Shown here: in pieces, positions 51,516-59,437 of the stretch
Layout of the letters: the number at the start of each line of letters is the position of its first letter
Numbering within the stretch: position 1 is the stretch's first letter
Assembly: GCA_036343635.1 (NCBI GenBank)
Contig: JAYYVF010000085.1
Location: 1-64,000 of the forward strand
Length of the DNA: 64,000 bases
Origin: GCA-2693325 sp036343635
GTDB taxonomy: Bacteria; Latescibacterota; UBA2968; UBA8231
Direction: 5' to 3'
The notes under the pieces: generated by a model
Told to the model about the DNA's origin: nothing
Databases searched by the model: none
What the model saw: only the letters and a program-made list of their open reading frames with translations
Translations under genes and position numbers: made by a program

Positions 51516-53285
51516 CTAATCTGCAACTGTTTCCTTACTTTTACTTTTGCCCTCAATTTGAGAGTAATCTTGTAAGGCTGCGACACTTATTCTCCAGCGG
51601 TCGGCATAGTCTTCCCGCAGAACTTTAGTCATATCCGAAACAAAATTTTGTTGCATAATTTGCTCTGCGAAGAATAAGGCCCTATCCTGTTGTGCAACAA
51701 AGCTTTGCGTTCTTTCTGGAATACGTTCTAACACCCTGCAAACTGAATAGACTAAATCAATGTTCTGGATTTCTCGCAAAGTAGAAGGCATAGGAGAAGT
51801 AATCTCAACAGGACCAATTAATTCATCCAATTCAGCAGTGTTTACGGCATCTATTAGTTCGCCGTAAACTAATCTCTCAAAGGGGCGTATGGCGTATAGT
51901 CCTCCATTTTCATCCGAAAACTTCCTGAGACTAAAGCGGGTGGCTAAATCAGACATGTCCTCACCAGCTCGAATTAATTTAACTAAATCTTCCGCCTCAG
52001 TTCGTGTAGCAACAAGTATTTCTTGAACGACCGTTTCGGCAGGTTTTTTAAAACGCTCAGGATGATTATCGTAATACTTTCGTGCATCTGCTTCAGTTGG
52101 TTTTATATCTTTGAGAATATTATTTTTCCAAAAACTCTGTAGCAACACCTTGTGCCTTGCTTTTCTTACTTTATCAAGAACTATCTGTTTCTTATCATAA
52201 TTCTGTTTGCGAGCTTCGTGCCCCAAAAGTAGATCTGGTGCACCTTTTTCACGAACACGACTTTCTACCATGGCACTGTCAATCTTGGATTGGCCCAAGT
52301 TCGTATTTTGCAGCAAATACATCACATTTTCAGCAGAAATTCCTCCTCCATCAAATGTGTACATAGATTTCGAAAATTCTTCTGGTCTTAATTCAGGAGA
52401 TCCGATATTCTCATTCCATAATGATATAAAACGAGTCAAAAGTTGAGAATTTACTTTCAAGTTCAAACGAAACTGTAAGCTGTCTATGTGGCTTTTCTTT
52501 AATGCGTTAAACTTCTTCATCATTGTTGCACGTAAAATAACAGTCCGATATTTCTCAAAAGGAACTAACTTTCGATCTAATACTTTGGTAATTTCCCAAC
52601 CTTGGGGAGAACGAAAGGGCTTGCTGGTTTCTCCAACTTCAACACTAAAAACCTTTTGATATACCTTATCAGAAACTCTATCATAGGCATAATATCCTCC
52701 AAAATCACCACCGTTAATGGCCGTCTTCTCATCCAACGAATAGGCTCTTGCTAATTCCTCAAAACTTCGTTCACCCGAAGAAATTAACCTATAAAGCGAA
52801 TCTGCACGGTCTTGAGAGGAAACCAGAATATGCGCTCCTCTTACAGCGTAACGTGCGGGATGAGAGTTGAAATTCTCCCGCAGTTCTTCCTCGCTAATTG
52901 GTATGTTTTGTCCAACCGTCTCATGTAAATATGCTTCGATCATAGCAACATGTTCGACGCGGCCTAGTTTAACCTTAAGCTCCGGATCTTTGTCCAATCC
53001 TTGCTCCTCAGCTCTTAAAACCATCAGATATTCATCTACCAAACTACTTAAGTGGTCATGATGTCTCTCATAACCTTTCTTTTGAGATCGATGGACCTGT
53101 TGAATCTCTTCTTCATATTCCATAAGGTCTTCGCTGGTAATACTTTGCTGACCTATAACTGCCAACATTCCTTCTGGAACAATAATCTTGTGGTTGTCCT
53201 TAACCTCTGATTCCTCTCCACAACTAACAAAAATGCCAAAAACAAAAACAACACTCGAAAATTTGAAATACATTTTACCTATCAC
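51516..53285 (-). CDS. Lipoprotein with two parvulin (PpiC) domains
   Basis: This 589-residue protein has a lipobox ending at Cys22 (VFGIFVSC) and an acidic GEESEVKD after it. Residues about 40-140 look like a SurA-type chaperone N-domain. A parvulin domain at about 145-250 (RGAHILVSSQDRAD ... FEELARAYSLDEKTAINGGDFGGY) and a second at about 425-530 (VVQEILVATRTEAEDL ... LATRFSLRKFSDENGGLYAI) flank a long helical middle. It should fold or escort outer-membrane or secreted proteins in the periplasm. GTG at 53285 is supported by an AGGAGA about 9 bases upstream; ATG 53273 is the alternative. It overlaps the TPR lipoprotein gene by 4 bases. Confidence 0.87.
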   Translation of the reverse strand: MIGKMYFKFSSVVFVFGIFVSCGEESEVKDNHKIIVPEGMLAVIGQQSITSEDLMEYEEEIQQVHRSQKKGYERHHDHLSSLVDEYLMVLRAEEQGLDKDPELKVKLGRVEHVAMIEAYLHETVGQNIPISEEELRENFNSHPARYAVRGAHILVSSQDRADSLYRLISSGERSFEELARAYSLDEKTAINGGDFGGYYAYDRVSDKVYQKVFSVEVGETSKPFRSPQGWEITKVLDRKLVPFEKYRTVILRATMMKKFNALKKSHIDSLQFRLNLKVNSQLLTRFISLWNENIGSPELRPEEFSKSMYTFDGGGISAENVMYLLQNTNLGQSKIDSAMVESRVREKGAPDLLLGHEARKQNYDKKQIVLDKVRKARHKVLLQSFWKNNILKDIKPTEADARKYYDNHPERFKKPAETVVQEILVATRTEAEDLVKLIRAGEDMSDLATRFSLRKFSDENGGLYAIRPFERLVYGELIDAVNTAELDELIGPVEITSPMPSTLREIQNIDLVYSVCRVLERIPERTQSFVAQQDRALFFAEQIMQQNFVSDMTKVLREDYADRWRISVAALQDYSQIEGKSKSKETVAD

Positions 53286-54712
53286 TTTCGTTGCTCTCCT
53301 TTTAATTCAAGAACACGACTCCGCGCTTCTTCACTACGCCGTATGTCGCCCTGAGCTTTGTATGCTTCAACCATACCCATATAACCTGGCAACCAACTAT
53401 CATCAATATTTATGGCTTTTTCCAAATAGAGAATTGCATCATCAATCTTCCCCTGTTGGAGATAAATTTGAGCCAGTGCGGTCATAGCAGGCACATGAGT
53501 TTCATGATGCGAAAGAAGCTGCTCATAGGCAGCCGATGCCTGGTCTAAATTTCCAGTACGGAAATAGATATTCCCAAGATTATTCAGGCCTTTTATATGA
53601 CTTGGGTTAATTTGAATTACTCGTCCATAATGTGGCAATGATACTCCAGTAAAACCTAGTCTACCATAAATGTATCCCAGAGCATAATGAGCCTCAGCGT
53701 CATCAGGATCATCTCCTAGGCGCTCACGCAATAACTCAATTTCCTTCTCAAACTTCTTCACTTTTTCGTATGCATCTAATGATTTCTGACCAGCACTTTC
53801 TCTTCCCTGGCGAAGATGTATCTGCCCAAGCAAACGAAATGACTCAGAAATACCTGGTTCGATTAAAATCGCTCGCCTCAAACGATTAGCAGCCTCATTT
53901 AATTTATTATCTTTTAAAAGTAGTCGCGCCAACTGTATATGGGCTAAGGCGTATGTTGTATCTATTTGCAATGTACGTTCAAAATGTTTTTCTGCTTGGC
54001 TGTTTTCACCCTGATCCATCATTGCTTCACCTAAAGCATAAAAGGCTCGAGAATTCATGGAGTCTATTTTTACTATTTTCTTTAATATGCTTTGAGCTTG
54101 TCCGTATTTACCTAAGTGCATCTGCACCAAACCGAAATTAAATTGTGTTGGAATGTGTCCTGGAACCAGTTCAAGAGCTTTTTCATATTCTCTAGAAGCA
54201 TCAGCCAAGCGACCCTGTTTAGTAAAAACAGCCGCGAGATTTCTTTGAGCAATGATTTTCGTGGAATCAATGGCTAAAGCAGACCGAAATGAATTTTCTG
54301 CTTCTTCATAACGGTTATACTTTAGATGGAAGTTTCCCATGCCGATCAAAAGATTTGGGTTTTCAGGTTCGAGGGCAATGCCCATTTCATAAAACTGTTT
54401 AGCACTATCACTATTACCCAAAGCTAAATGAGCCCGTCCTTTACCAAATAAAATCTCACCCGAATTGGGATACAATCGACGTGCCTCCTCAAAAGATTCT
54501 AAAGCTTCTCGGTATCTACTTTGAATCAAAAAAGCTCTACCTACCATTCTAGGATCAGCCATCGCTGGTGAGGCGTTCGTTGTCAGCCCAACAGAAGATG
54601 TTTCCATTTTATTATCAGATTTATTTAGGTTCTCTTCGACTATTTCGTCCCCACAACCATACTGGAAGATCAACCCAACTACGCACAAAGCCAATATTTT
54701 CACATGCATCAT
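53282..54712 (-). CDS. TPR-repeat lipoprotein
   Basis: This 476-residue protein has a lipobox at Cys20 (LIFQYGC) and then about 11-12 TPRs from about residue 55 to 470 (YREALESFEEARRLYPNSGEILFGKGR, YEEAENSFRSALAIDSTK, LDQASAAYEQLLSHHETH and others). It forms a periplasmic or surface-facing protein-binding solenoid. The ATG-ATG doublet at 54712/54709 overlaps the upstream UnbV gene stop (TGA), and its own stop overlaps the parvulin lipoprotein start, so three genes are translationally chained. Confidence 0.87.
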   Translation of the reverse strand: MMHVKILALCVVGLIFQYGCGDEIVEENLNKSDNKMETSSVGLTTNASPAMADPRMVGRAFLIQSRYREALESFEEARRLYPNSGEILFGKGRAHLALGNSDSAKQFYEMGIALEPENPNLLIGMGNFHLKYNRYEEAENSFRSALAIDSTKIIAQRNLAAVFTKQGRLADASREYEKALELVPGHIPTQFNFGLVQMHLGKYGQAQSILKKIVKIDSMNSRAFYALGEAMMDQGENSQAEKHFERTLQIDTTYALAHIQLARLLLKDNKLNEAANRLRRAILIEPGISESFRLLGQIHLRQGRESAGQKSLDAYEKVKKFEKEIELLRERLGDDPDDAEAHYALGYIYGRLGFTGVSLPHYGRVIQINPSHIKGLNNLGNIYFRTGNLDQASAAYEQLLSHHETHVPAMTALAQIYLQQGKIDDAILYLEKAINIDDSWLPGYMGMVEAYKAQGDIRRSEEARSRVLELKGEQRK

Positions 54713-56349
54713 GGCCGTTTCCTTTGTTTTATTTCAACATATGTGTTGATGGCTGGAGAAAACAAAGCCTGTGTATCTCCTCCAGGCCACGCAACCTTAA
54801 CTGAGTCTACTCGATCTGCTGATTCAAGCCCAAATAGTAAGCGCAGATCATGCCCCGAAAGATAACTACCCCCAGTACGTAGCTCACGACGCAAACTATG
54901 AGTTCCATAATTAACAGTAACTAAAGCCCCTATACCATCGGTGTTATTCAAGCCACCAATTAATTTTATTCCGATCCAGTTGTTGCTTGCCCTTGAATCG
55001 TTCTGCAAGAGCTGGCCAGGTCCACCATTGTTGCCCAATGCTACATCAGGATCCCCATCATTATCGAAATCACAGGATGCAAGTCCCCTAGTAACAAAGA
55101 GTTTATTTTGTCTAAAATCTACGTCTTCGACAAACACGCCCTTTCCGTTATTGAGCAATAATTGATTACGCTGGGCGTAACTACTAGCGTGATCGATACT
55201 CTTGATGTTATCATAAACATGTCCATTTGCGACAAATATATCTAAATCTCCGTCAATATCTGAATCAAGGAAAACCGCACCGAAGCCAAGATATGGCATA
55301 CTTATTTTATGTATACCTGAGGAAATTGTTGCATCTACAAAAAACCCATTCGATATATTTTTGTAAAGTGTATTACTTTCCCACTGAAAATTGGTAACAA
55401 AAATATCCTGGAGGCCATCTCCGTCAACATCAGCCATATCTACGCCCATGCCAGCTTCTATTCCACCAGCATCATTTAAACTAGTCCCACTTGCCAAGCC
55501 ACATTCAATAAACTGATTTCCTTCATTTCTGAATAGCGTATTAGGAGTCATGTCATTAGCTAAATAAAGGTCTGGGTCACCATCTTGATCATAATCACCA
55601 AATATTACCCCGAGTTCTTTCCCAGTCTCGTTCTGTAGACCCATTGTCTCCGTTTTATCAGAAAAAAACCAGCCATTTGCGGCCCCTTCATTTATATACA
55701 AACGATCTGATTGACCCTCAAATTTTCTAGGATCACAATAAAGACGTTCTTCACTATTTCCTACGAAACATATCTTAGGACTTTCAAGATCAAACTCTAA
55801 GTAGTTTGCTACATACAGGTCTAAATCTCCGTCTAAATCTATATCACAAAAGGCAGCACTCGTACTCCAACTCCCGTCGGCAACAAAAAGAGAAGCATCC
55901 GAAAAAGTACCGTCACCATTGTTTTTGTATAGTATATTAGGCCCTAGGTTAGTAACAAAAAGATCTGTATCTCCATCCGCATCATAGTCTGCAGCAACAG
56001 CGCCCATCCCATATCCACTATCATCCACTCCAGCGTTTTCACCACCACGAACGAATACTTTACTACTTTGACTAATATACAGCTCATTATGTACAATGGG
56101 GGCCGTATTCAAACCAGGAATACGGCCCCCATTAACAAAATATAGATCAAACCAGCCATCAGCATTGACATCAAAAAATATCAACCCTGATCCGTAGGTC
56201 TCTGGCAGATAGCGATCGCCTTGTGCACCATTTTCATGAATAAAATCAATACCCTTTTCATAAGTTACATCTACGTAACCAGTTGTCGCAAAAGATTCAG
56301 TGGCAACAATCGCAATAACGACAAAATTTATCACTACGATTAAATTCAT
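54709..56349 (-). CDS. FG-GAP/VCBS-repeat protein with ASPIC/UnbV C-terminus (CRTAC1-like)
   Basis: This 546-residue exported protein has a Sec-type signal (LIVVINFVVIAIVATESFA). Repeated FG-GAP calcium loops run from about 40 to 470 (DVNADGWFDLYFV, DYDADGDTDLFV, DIDLDGDLDLYV, DYDQDGDPDLYLA, DVDGDGLQDIFV, DSDIDGDLDIFV, DFDNDGDPDVAL). The C-terminal UnbV domain follows (LRRELRTGGSYLSGHDLRLLFGLESADRVDSVKVAWPGG). A blade GMGVDMADVDGDG shows the usual CRTAC1 order. It is coupled to a TPR lipoprotein downstream and lies 13 bases after the next UnbV gene. The structural role is unknown. Confidence 0.88.
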   Translation of the reverse strand: MNLIVVINFVVIAIVATESFATTGYVDVTYEKGIDFIHENGAQGDRYLPETYGSGLIFFDVNADGWFDLYFVNGGRIPGLNTAPIVHNELYISQSSKVFVRGGENAGVDDSGYGMGAVAADYDADGDTDLFVTNLGPNILYKNNGDGTFSDASLFVADGSWSTSAAFCDIDLDGDLDLYVANYLEFDLESPKICFVGNSEERLYCDPRKFEGQSDRLYINEGAANGWFFSDKTETMGLQNETGKELGVIFGDYDQDGDPDLYLANDMTPNTLFRNEGNQFIECGLASGTSLNDAGGIEAGMGVDMADVDGDGLQDIFVTNFQWESNTLYKNISNGFFVDATISSGIHKISMPYLGFGAVFLDSDIDGDLDIFVANGHVYDNIKSIDHASSYAQRNQLLLNNGKGVFVEDVDFRQNKLFVTRGLASCDFDNDGDPDVALGNNGGPGQLLQNDSRASNNWIGIKLIGGLNNTDGIGALVTVNYGTHSLRRELRTGGSYLSGHDLRLLFGLESADRVDSVKVAWPGGDTQALFSPAINTYVEIKQRKRP

Positions 56350-56362
56350 TATTACCTAACAG

Positions 56363-58087
56363 TTAATCGATACTAGTGGCTTCTTTTGGGGGATATATCG
56401 TAATGAATTGATTAGCTTTTACGTTATAAATCACCTTTCCACGCCCATCCGGCCAACGAACACTTAAGCTATCCAATTGATCTGCTCGACCAAGACCAAA
56501 ATGGAGTCTAATATCGTCCTGCGAAATATATCCGGTTCCTGCTCGCACCTCTCGTAATTGTGCCGTCAGCCCCATATAAGCAATTGCTCTAGCACCAATG
56601 GCTTGAATGTTAAATTCACTGCCTATTAACAGCACATTGAGCCAATTATTCCTATTGCCTCCATCATTTCTAAGTAAAGTAGGAGTGTCATCTATATTTA
56701 CAATTGCAACATCCAAATCACCGTCGTTGTCTATATCCGCAAAGGCGTGTCCACGGCTAGATTTTTCAATACTTAACCCTTTTCCACCCTCTAAACCCAC
56801 CTCTGAAAAATCCCCATTATTATTCTCAAAGAGCTGGTTTCTTTGTGCATATCGCGTCCCAAGATCATACGTGTCTACAGCCGGATAAACATGCCCATTT
56901 GCAACGAACAAATCATCGTCGCCGTCATTGTCATAATCAAAAAAACCAGTCCCCCAACCTAAATACGTTATACTTGCTTTCCCTATTTCAGTCGTAAAAC
57001 TAGCATCAGAAAAAAACCCCCTGCCATTATTCTTATACAAAGTATTATTATCATGAGAAAAATTGGTAACAAACAAATCTAAATCACCATCTCCATCATA
57101 ATCCGAACTAGCAAGCCCCATTCCACCCTGCTCTCTCCCATCTTCGCTATATGCTGAAGCGGAAATCAAGGAAACATTCGTAAATACTCCATTATCATTA
57201 CGGTAAAGCGTATTCGGGGTTGAATCATTTGCAATATATATATCCTGATCACCATCATTATCGTAATCGCCCGACAAAGCCGCAAACCCATAATATTCAT
57301 CTGCGTCGATGCCAAAATACTCCGTTGCCTCGACAAAGGTCCAGTTTTCATCAGGCCCCTCATTACGATAGAGTCGGTCTCTGTCACCAGGCATCCCGCG
57401 GGGACCATAAAAAACATCTATACCCCGCCAAGAGCAAAAACTCATATCATTAGGAACATACTTAGGATCAAAATCAATGTAATTCGACAAGTAAAAATCT
57501 AAATCACCATCATTATCATAATCCGCAAAGCTGGCGGCAGAACTCCACCCAGAATAATCTACTCCAATTACAGCACTAACATCTTGAAAGGTGCCGTCTC
57601 CGTAATTTTTGTACATTGCATTGGGGCCGTAATTTGAAAGATATAGATCCGTATATCCATCAGCGTTATAGTCAACGGCCGTAACACCCATCCCCCAACC
57701 TTCATGCGCAATCCCTGCTGAATCAGCTACGTTAGTGAACACCCAATTGGTGTCATTCCTAAACAATGCCGATTTAGGAGCAGACCCTTCGGGATATCCG
57801 TCGAGACGAGATCCATTAACAATAAACAAGTCCATATCCCCATCAACATCGTAATCTAGGAAAGCAAGACCGCCCGTATTACACTCTACTATATGATTTT
57901 TTTCCGGAGAGCCTGAAACAACCTTATGCACGGTAATTCCTGATAGTTCTGAAACATCTACAAATTCAGGAGTAAATTTACCCAAGTTAGATTTTTCAGT
58001 AGAGTTGTCGCATCCAATTCCTAAAAAAACCGCAATGACGATGGGGAAGAAAAGTCTTTCCATCGCTCTTGATTTATTTATGTACAT
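56363..58087 (-). CDS. FG-GAP/VCBS-repeat lipoprotein with ASPIC/UnbV C-terminus
   Basis: This 574-residue lipoprotein (VIAVFLGIGC26DN) shares the module order of the next gene: FG-GAP loops (DYDVDGDMDLFIV, DYNADGYTDLYLS, DYDNDGDLDFYLS, DYDNDGDQDIYIA, DYDGDGDLDLFVT, DYDNDGDDDLFVA, DIDNDGDLDVAIV) and the UnbV tail (LREVRAGTGYISQDDIRLHFGLGRADQLDSLSVRWPDG). It is a paralogue of 54709-56349. ATG 58087 overlaps the upstream TPR gene stop by 14 bases; ATG 58063 would leave a 10-base gap and still keep the lipobox. Calcium-stabilised surface propeller is inferred. Confidence 0.88.
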   Translation of the reverse strand: MYINKSRAMERLFFPIVIAVFLGIGCDNSTEKSNLGKFTPEFVDVSELSGITVHKVVSGSPEKNHIVECNTGGLAFLDYDVDGDMDLFIVNGSRLDGYPEGSAPKSALFRNDTNWVFTNVADSAGIAHEGWGMGVTAVDYNADGYTDLYLSNYGPNAMYKNYGDGTFQDVSAVIGVDYSGWSSAASFADYDNDGDLDFYLSNYIDFDPKYVPNDMSFCSWRGIDVFYGPRGMPGDRDRLYRNEGPDENWTFVEATEYFGIDADEYYGFAALSGDYDNDGDQDIYIANDSTPNTLYRNDNGVFTNVSLISASAYSEDGREQGGMGLASSDYDGDGDLDLFVTNFSHDNNTLYKNNGRGFFSDASFTTEIGKASITYLGWGTGFFDYDNDGDDDLFVANGHVYPAVDTYDLGTRYAQRNQLFENNNGDFSEVGLEGGKGLSIEKSSRGHAFADIDNDGDLDVAIVNIDDTPTLLRNDGGNRNNWLNVLLIGSEFNIQAIGARAIAYMGLTAQLREVRAGTGYISQDDIRLHFGLGRADQLDSLSVRWPDGRGKVIYNVKANQFITIYPPKEATSID

Positions 58088-59324
58088 TGTTGAGTCCAGT
58101 TTTTATATCTATCCCTTCTTGCACTTTCCCTTGCTGAATAAGTGCAGTAGCTAATCCCTCAGCCGCTACGGTTAATTCTCTGTCTAACGATAGGGCCTGT
58201 TTGAACGCGCGCTCAGCTTGTTCATACAGCCCTAGAGAAAGTCTACTTAAACCTAAATTTTTGTAAGCGAGTGCATATTCTGGTCTCAGAGATACAGCCG
58301 ATTCATAATATTCAACAGCTTTATTATGAGCTCCAACTCGAGACGATACAACCCCTAAATTGTGTGCTGCCTCCGCGTAGGTTCTATCAAGTTTATAGGC
58401 CGAATTAAAATGTGATTGCGCCGCAACTAAATCATCTCGCCTAAGATAAACAAGGCCCAAATTGTAGTGAGCTGCAACGCGCTCTTCCAGAGATATCTGG
58501 TCAGTGCTCCTATGTAATAAACGCAAATAATGATCTTCGTCCATATCCGACAAACTCATCTTCTGAAAAATTCCTATCATCTTTTCTCCATCAGAAAGTC
58601 TGCCCGTTCGAGCGTATAAGGTGCCCAAGCTATAGTATGCTTCGGTATAATACGGATTTGAATCGATTGTTTTCTCCATCGATTCAATCGCCCTCGCGTC
58701 GTCTTCTCTGCGCAAAAATATCAGAGCCAAATAATAATGGGCATTAGCGTAACTATCATCTATCTCTATAGCTCTCTGAAGTACTTTCTGTGCTTTATCA
58801 TTTTCTCCTCTTGAACAGAATATAAATCCACTAACAAAATGGCCGTAGGCACTTTGAGGGTCAACGGACAAACCCTTTTTCACCGCTTCTATTGCCGACT
58901 CAAAACCATCCCCTCTCTCATTTAGCAGTAGCGCTTTGGCAAAGTATGCCTCAGCCAAACCAGGACGAAGGTCTATGGCACGCCTAAATGCTACTATTGC
59001 ATCGTTCTTTTTATGTTCCTTAGATAAAGCAACGCCAAAATAATAATAAAAATCAGCATTATTTGGATCTTCATTTGTCAAACGTTCATAAACATTAACA
59101 GCTGAACGCATCCTGTTATTTTGGATATAAAGCCAGCCCAATTCACTGACCGAAAGTAGGTCTAACTCGTTGAAGTCAGAACGTTCAAAATATTCAAGCG
59201 AATGTTTTGGATTTACAGTTTGAAGGGAATATCGCTCTGGAACCTCTTTACATGAGATAAACAAAAATATACAAAAGAGGACTCTACGCCCCAAATAAAA
59301 TCCCAAATTACAGACTTGTTGCAT
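58074..59324 (-). CDS. TPR-repeat lipoprotein
   Basis: From the ATG at 59324, this 416-residue protein has a lipobox at Cys25 (FCIFLFISCKEVPE). About ten TPRs follow, from about 40 to 410 (SVNVYERLTNEDPNN-like, NDAIVAFRRAIDLRPG, GDGFESAIEAVKKGLSVDPQ, NDKAQKVLQRAIEIDDS, NKAVEYYESAVSLRPEY and others). A longer GTG form at 59360 would begin inside the terminator stem at 59359, so the shorter start is preferred. It precedes the UnbV lipoprotein with a 14-base overlap or 10-base gap, giving the third TPR-UnbV pair. Confidence 0.85.
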   Translation of the reverse strand: MQQVCNLGFYLGRRVLFCIFLFISCKEVPERYSLQTVNPKHSLEYFERSDFNELDLLSVSELGWLYIQNNRMRSAVNVYERLTNEDPNNADFYYYFGVALSKEHKKNDAIVAFRRAIDLRPGLAEAYFAKALLLNERGDGFESAIEAVKKGLSVDPQSAYGHFVSGFIFCSRGENDKAQKVLQRAIEIDDSYANAHYYLALIFLRREDDARAIESMEKTIDSNPYYTEAYYSLGTLYARTGRLSDGEKMIGIFQKMSLSDMDEDHYLRLLHRSTDQISLEERVAAHYNLGLVYLRRDDLVAAQSHFNSAYKLDRTYAEAAHNLGVVSSRVGAHNKAVEYYESAVSLRPEYALAYKNLGLSRLSLGLYEQAERAFKQALSLDRELTVAAEGLATALIQQGKVQEGIDIKTGLNNVHK

Positions 59325-59358
59325 ATATCTCACTAATAAAAAAGGTAATGCACCGAAC

Positions 59359-59415
59359 ACAAAAAAACCTATTCATGGCAATCCCAAAATCCGTAGCACC
59401 AAATAGGTTTTTTGT
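59359..59415 (-). terminator. Intrinsic terminator after the barrel-protein gene
   Basis: On the - strand AATAGGTT (within 59402-59415) pairs with AACCTATT (within 59359-59373), giving an A/T-rich stem that ends with T7 (59361-59367 complement). It lies just after the stop of the 59438-62110 gene, and separates it from the TPR gene start at 59324. The arms are symmetric, so + strand use is possible too, but no + gene is near. Confidence 0.75.
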
Positions 59416-59437
59416 TATTATGAAGATGGAAAATTGT

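Noticed and set aside
54709..58087. Repetitive DNA that might suggest a CRISPR array or a DNA repeat
   Set aside because: The near-repeats code for FG-GAP calcium loops (D-x-D-x-D-G-x-x-D) in frame and have irregular spacing, not identical repeats with unique spacers.
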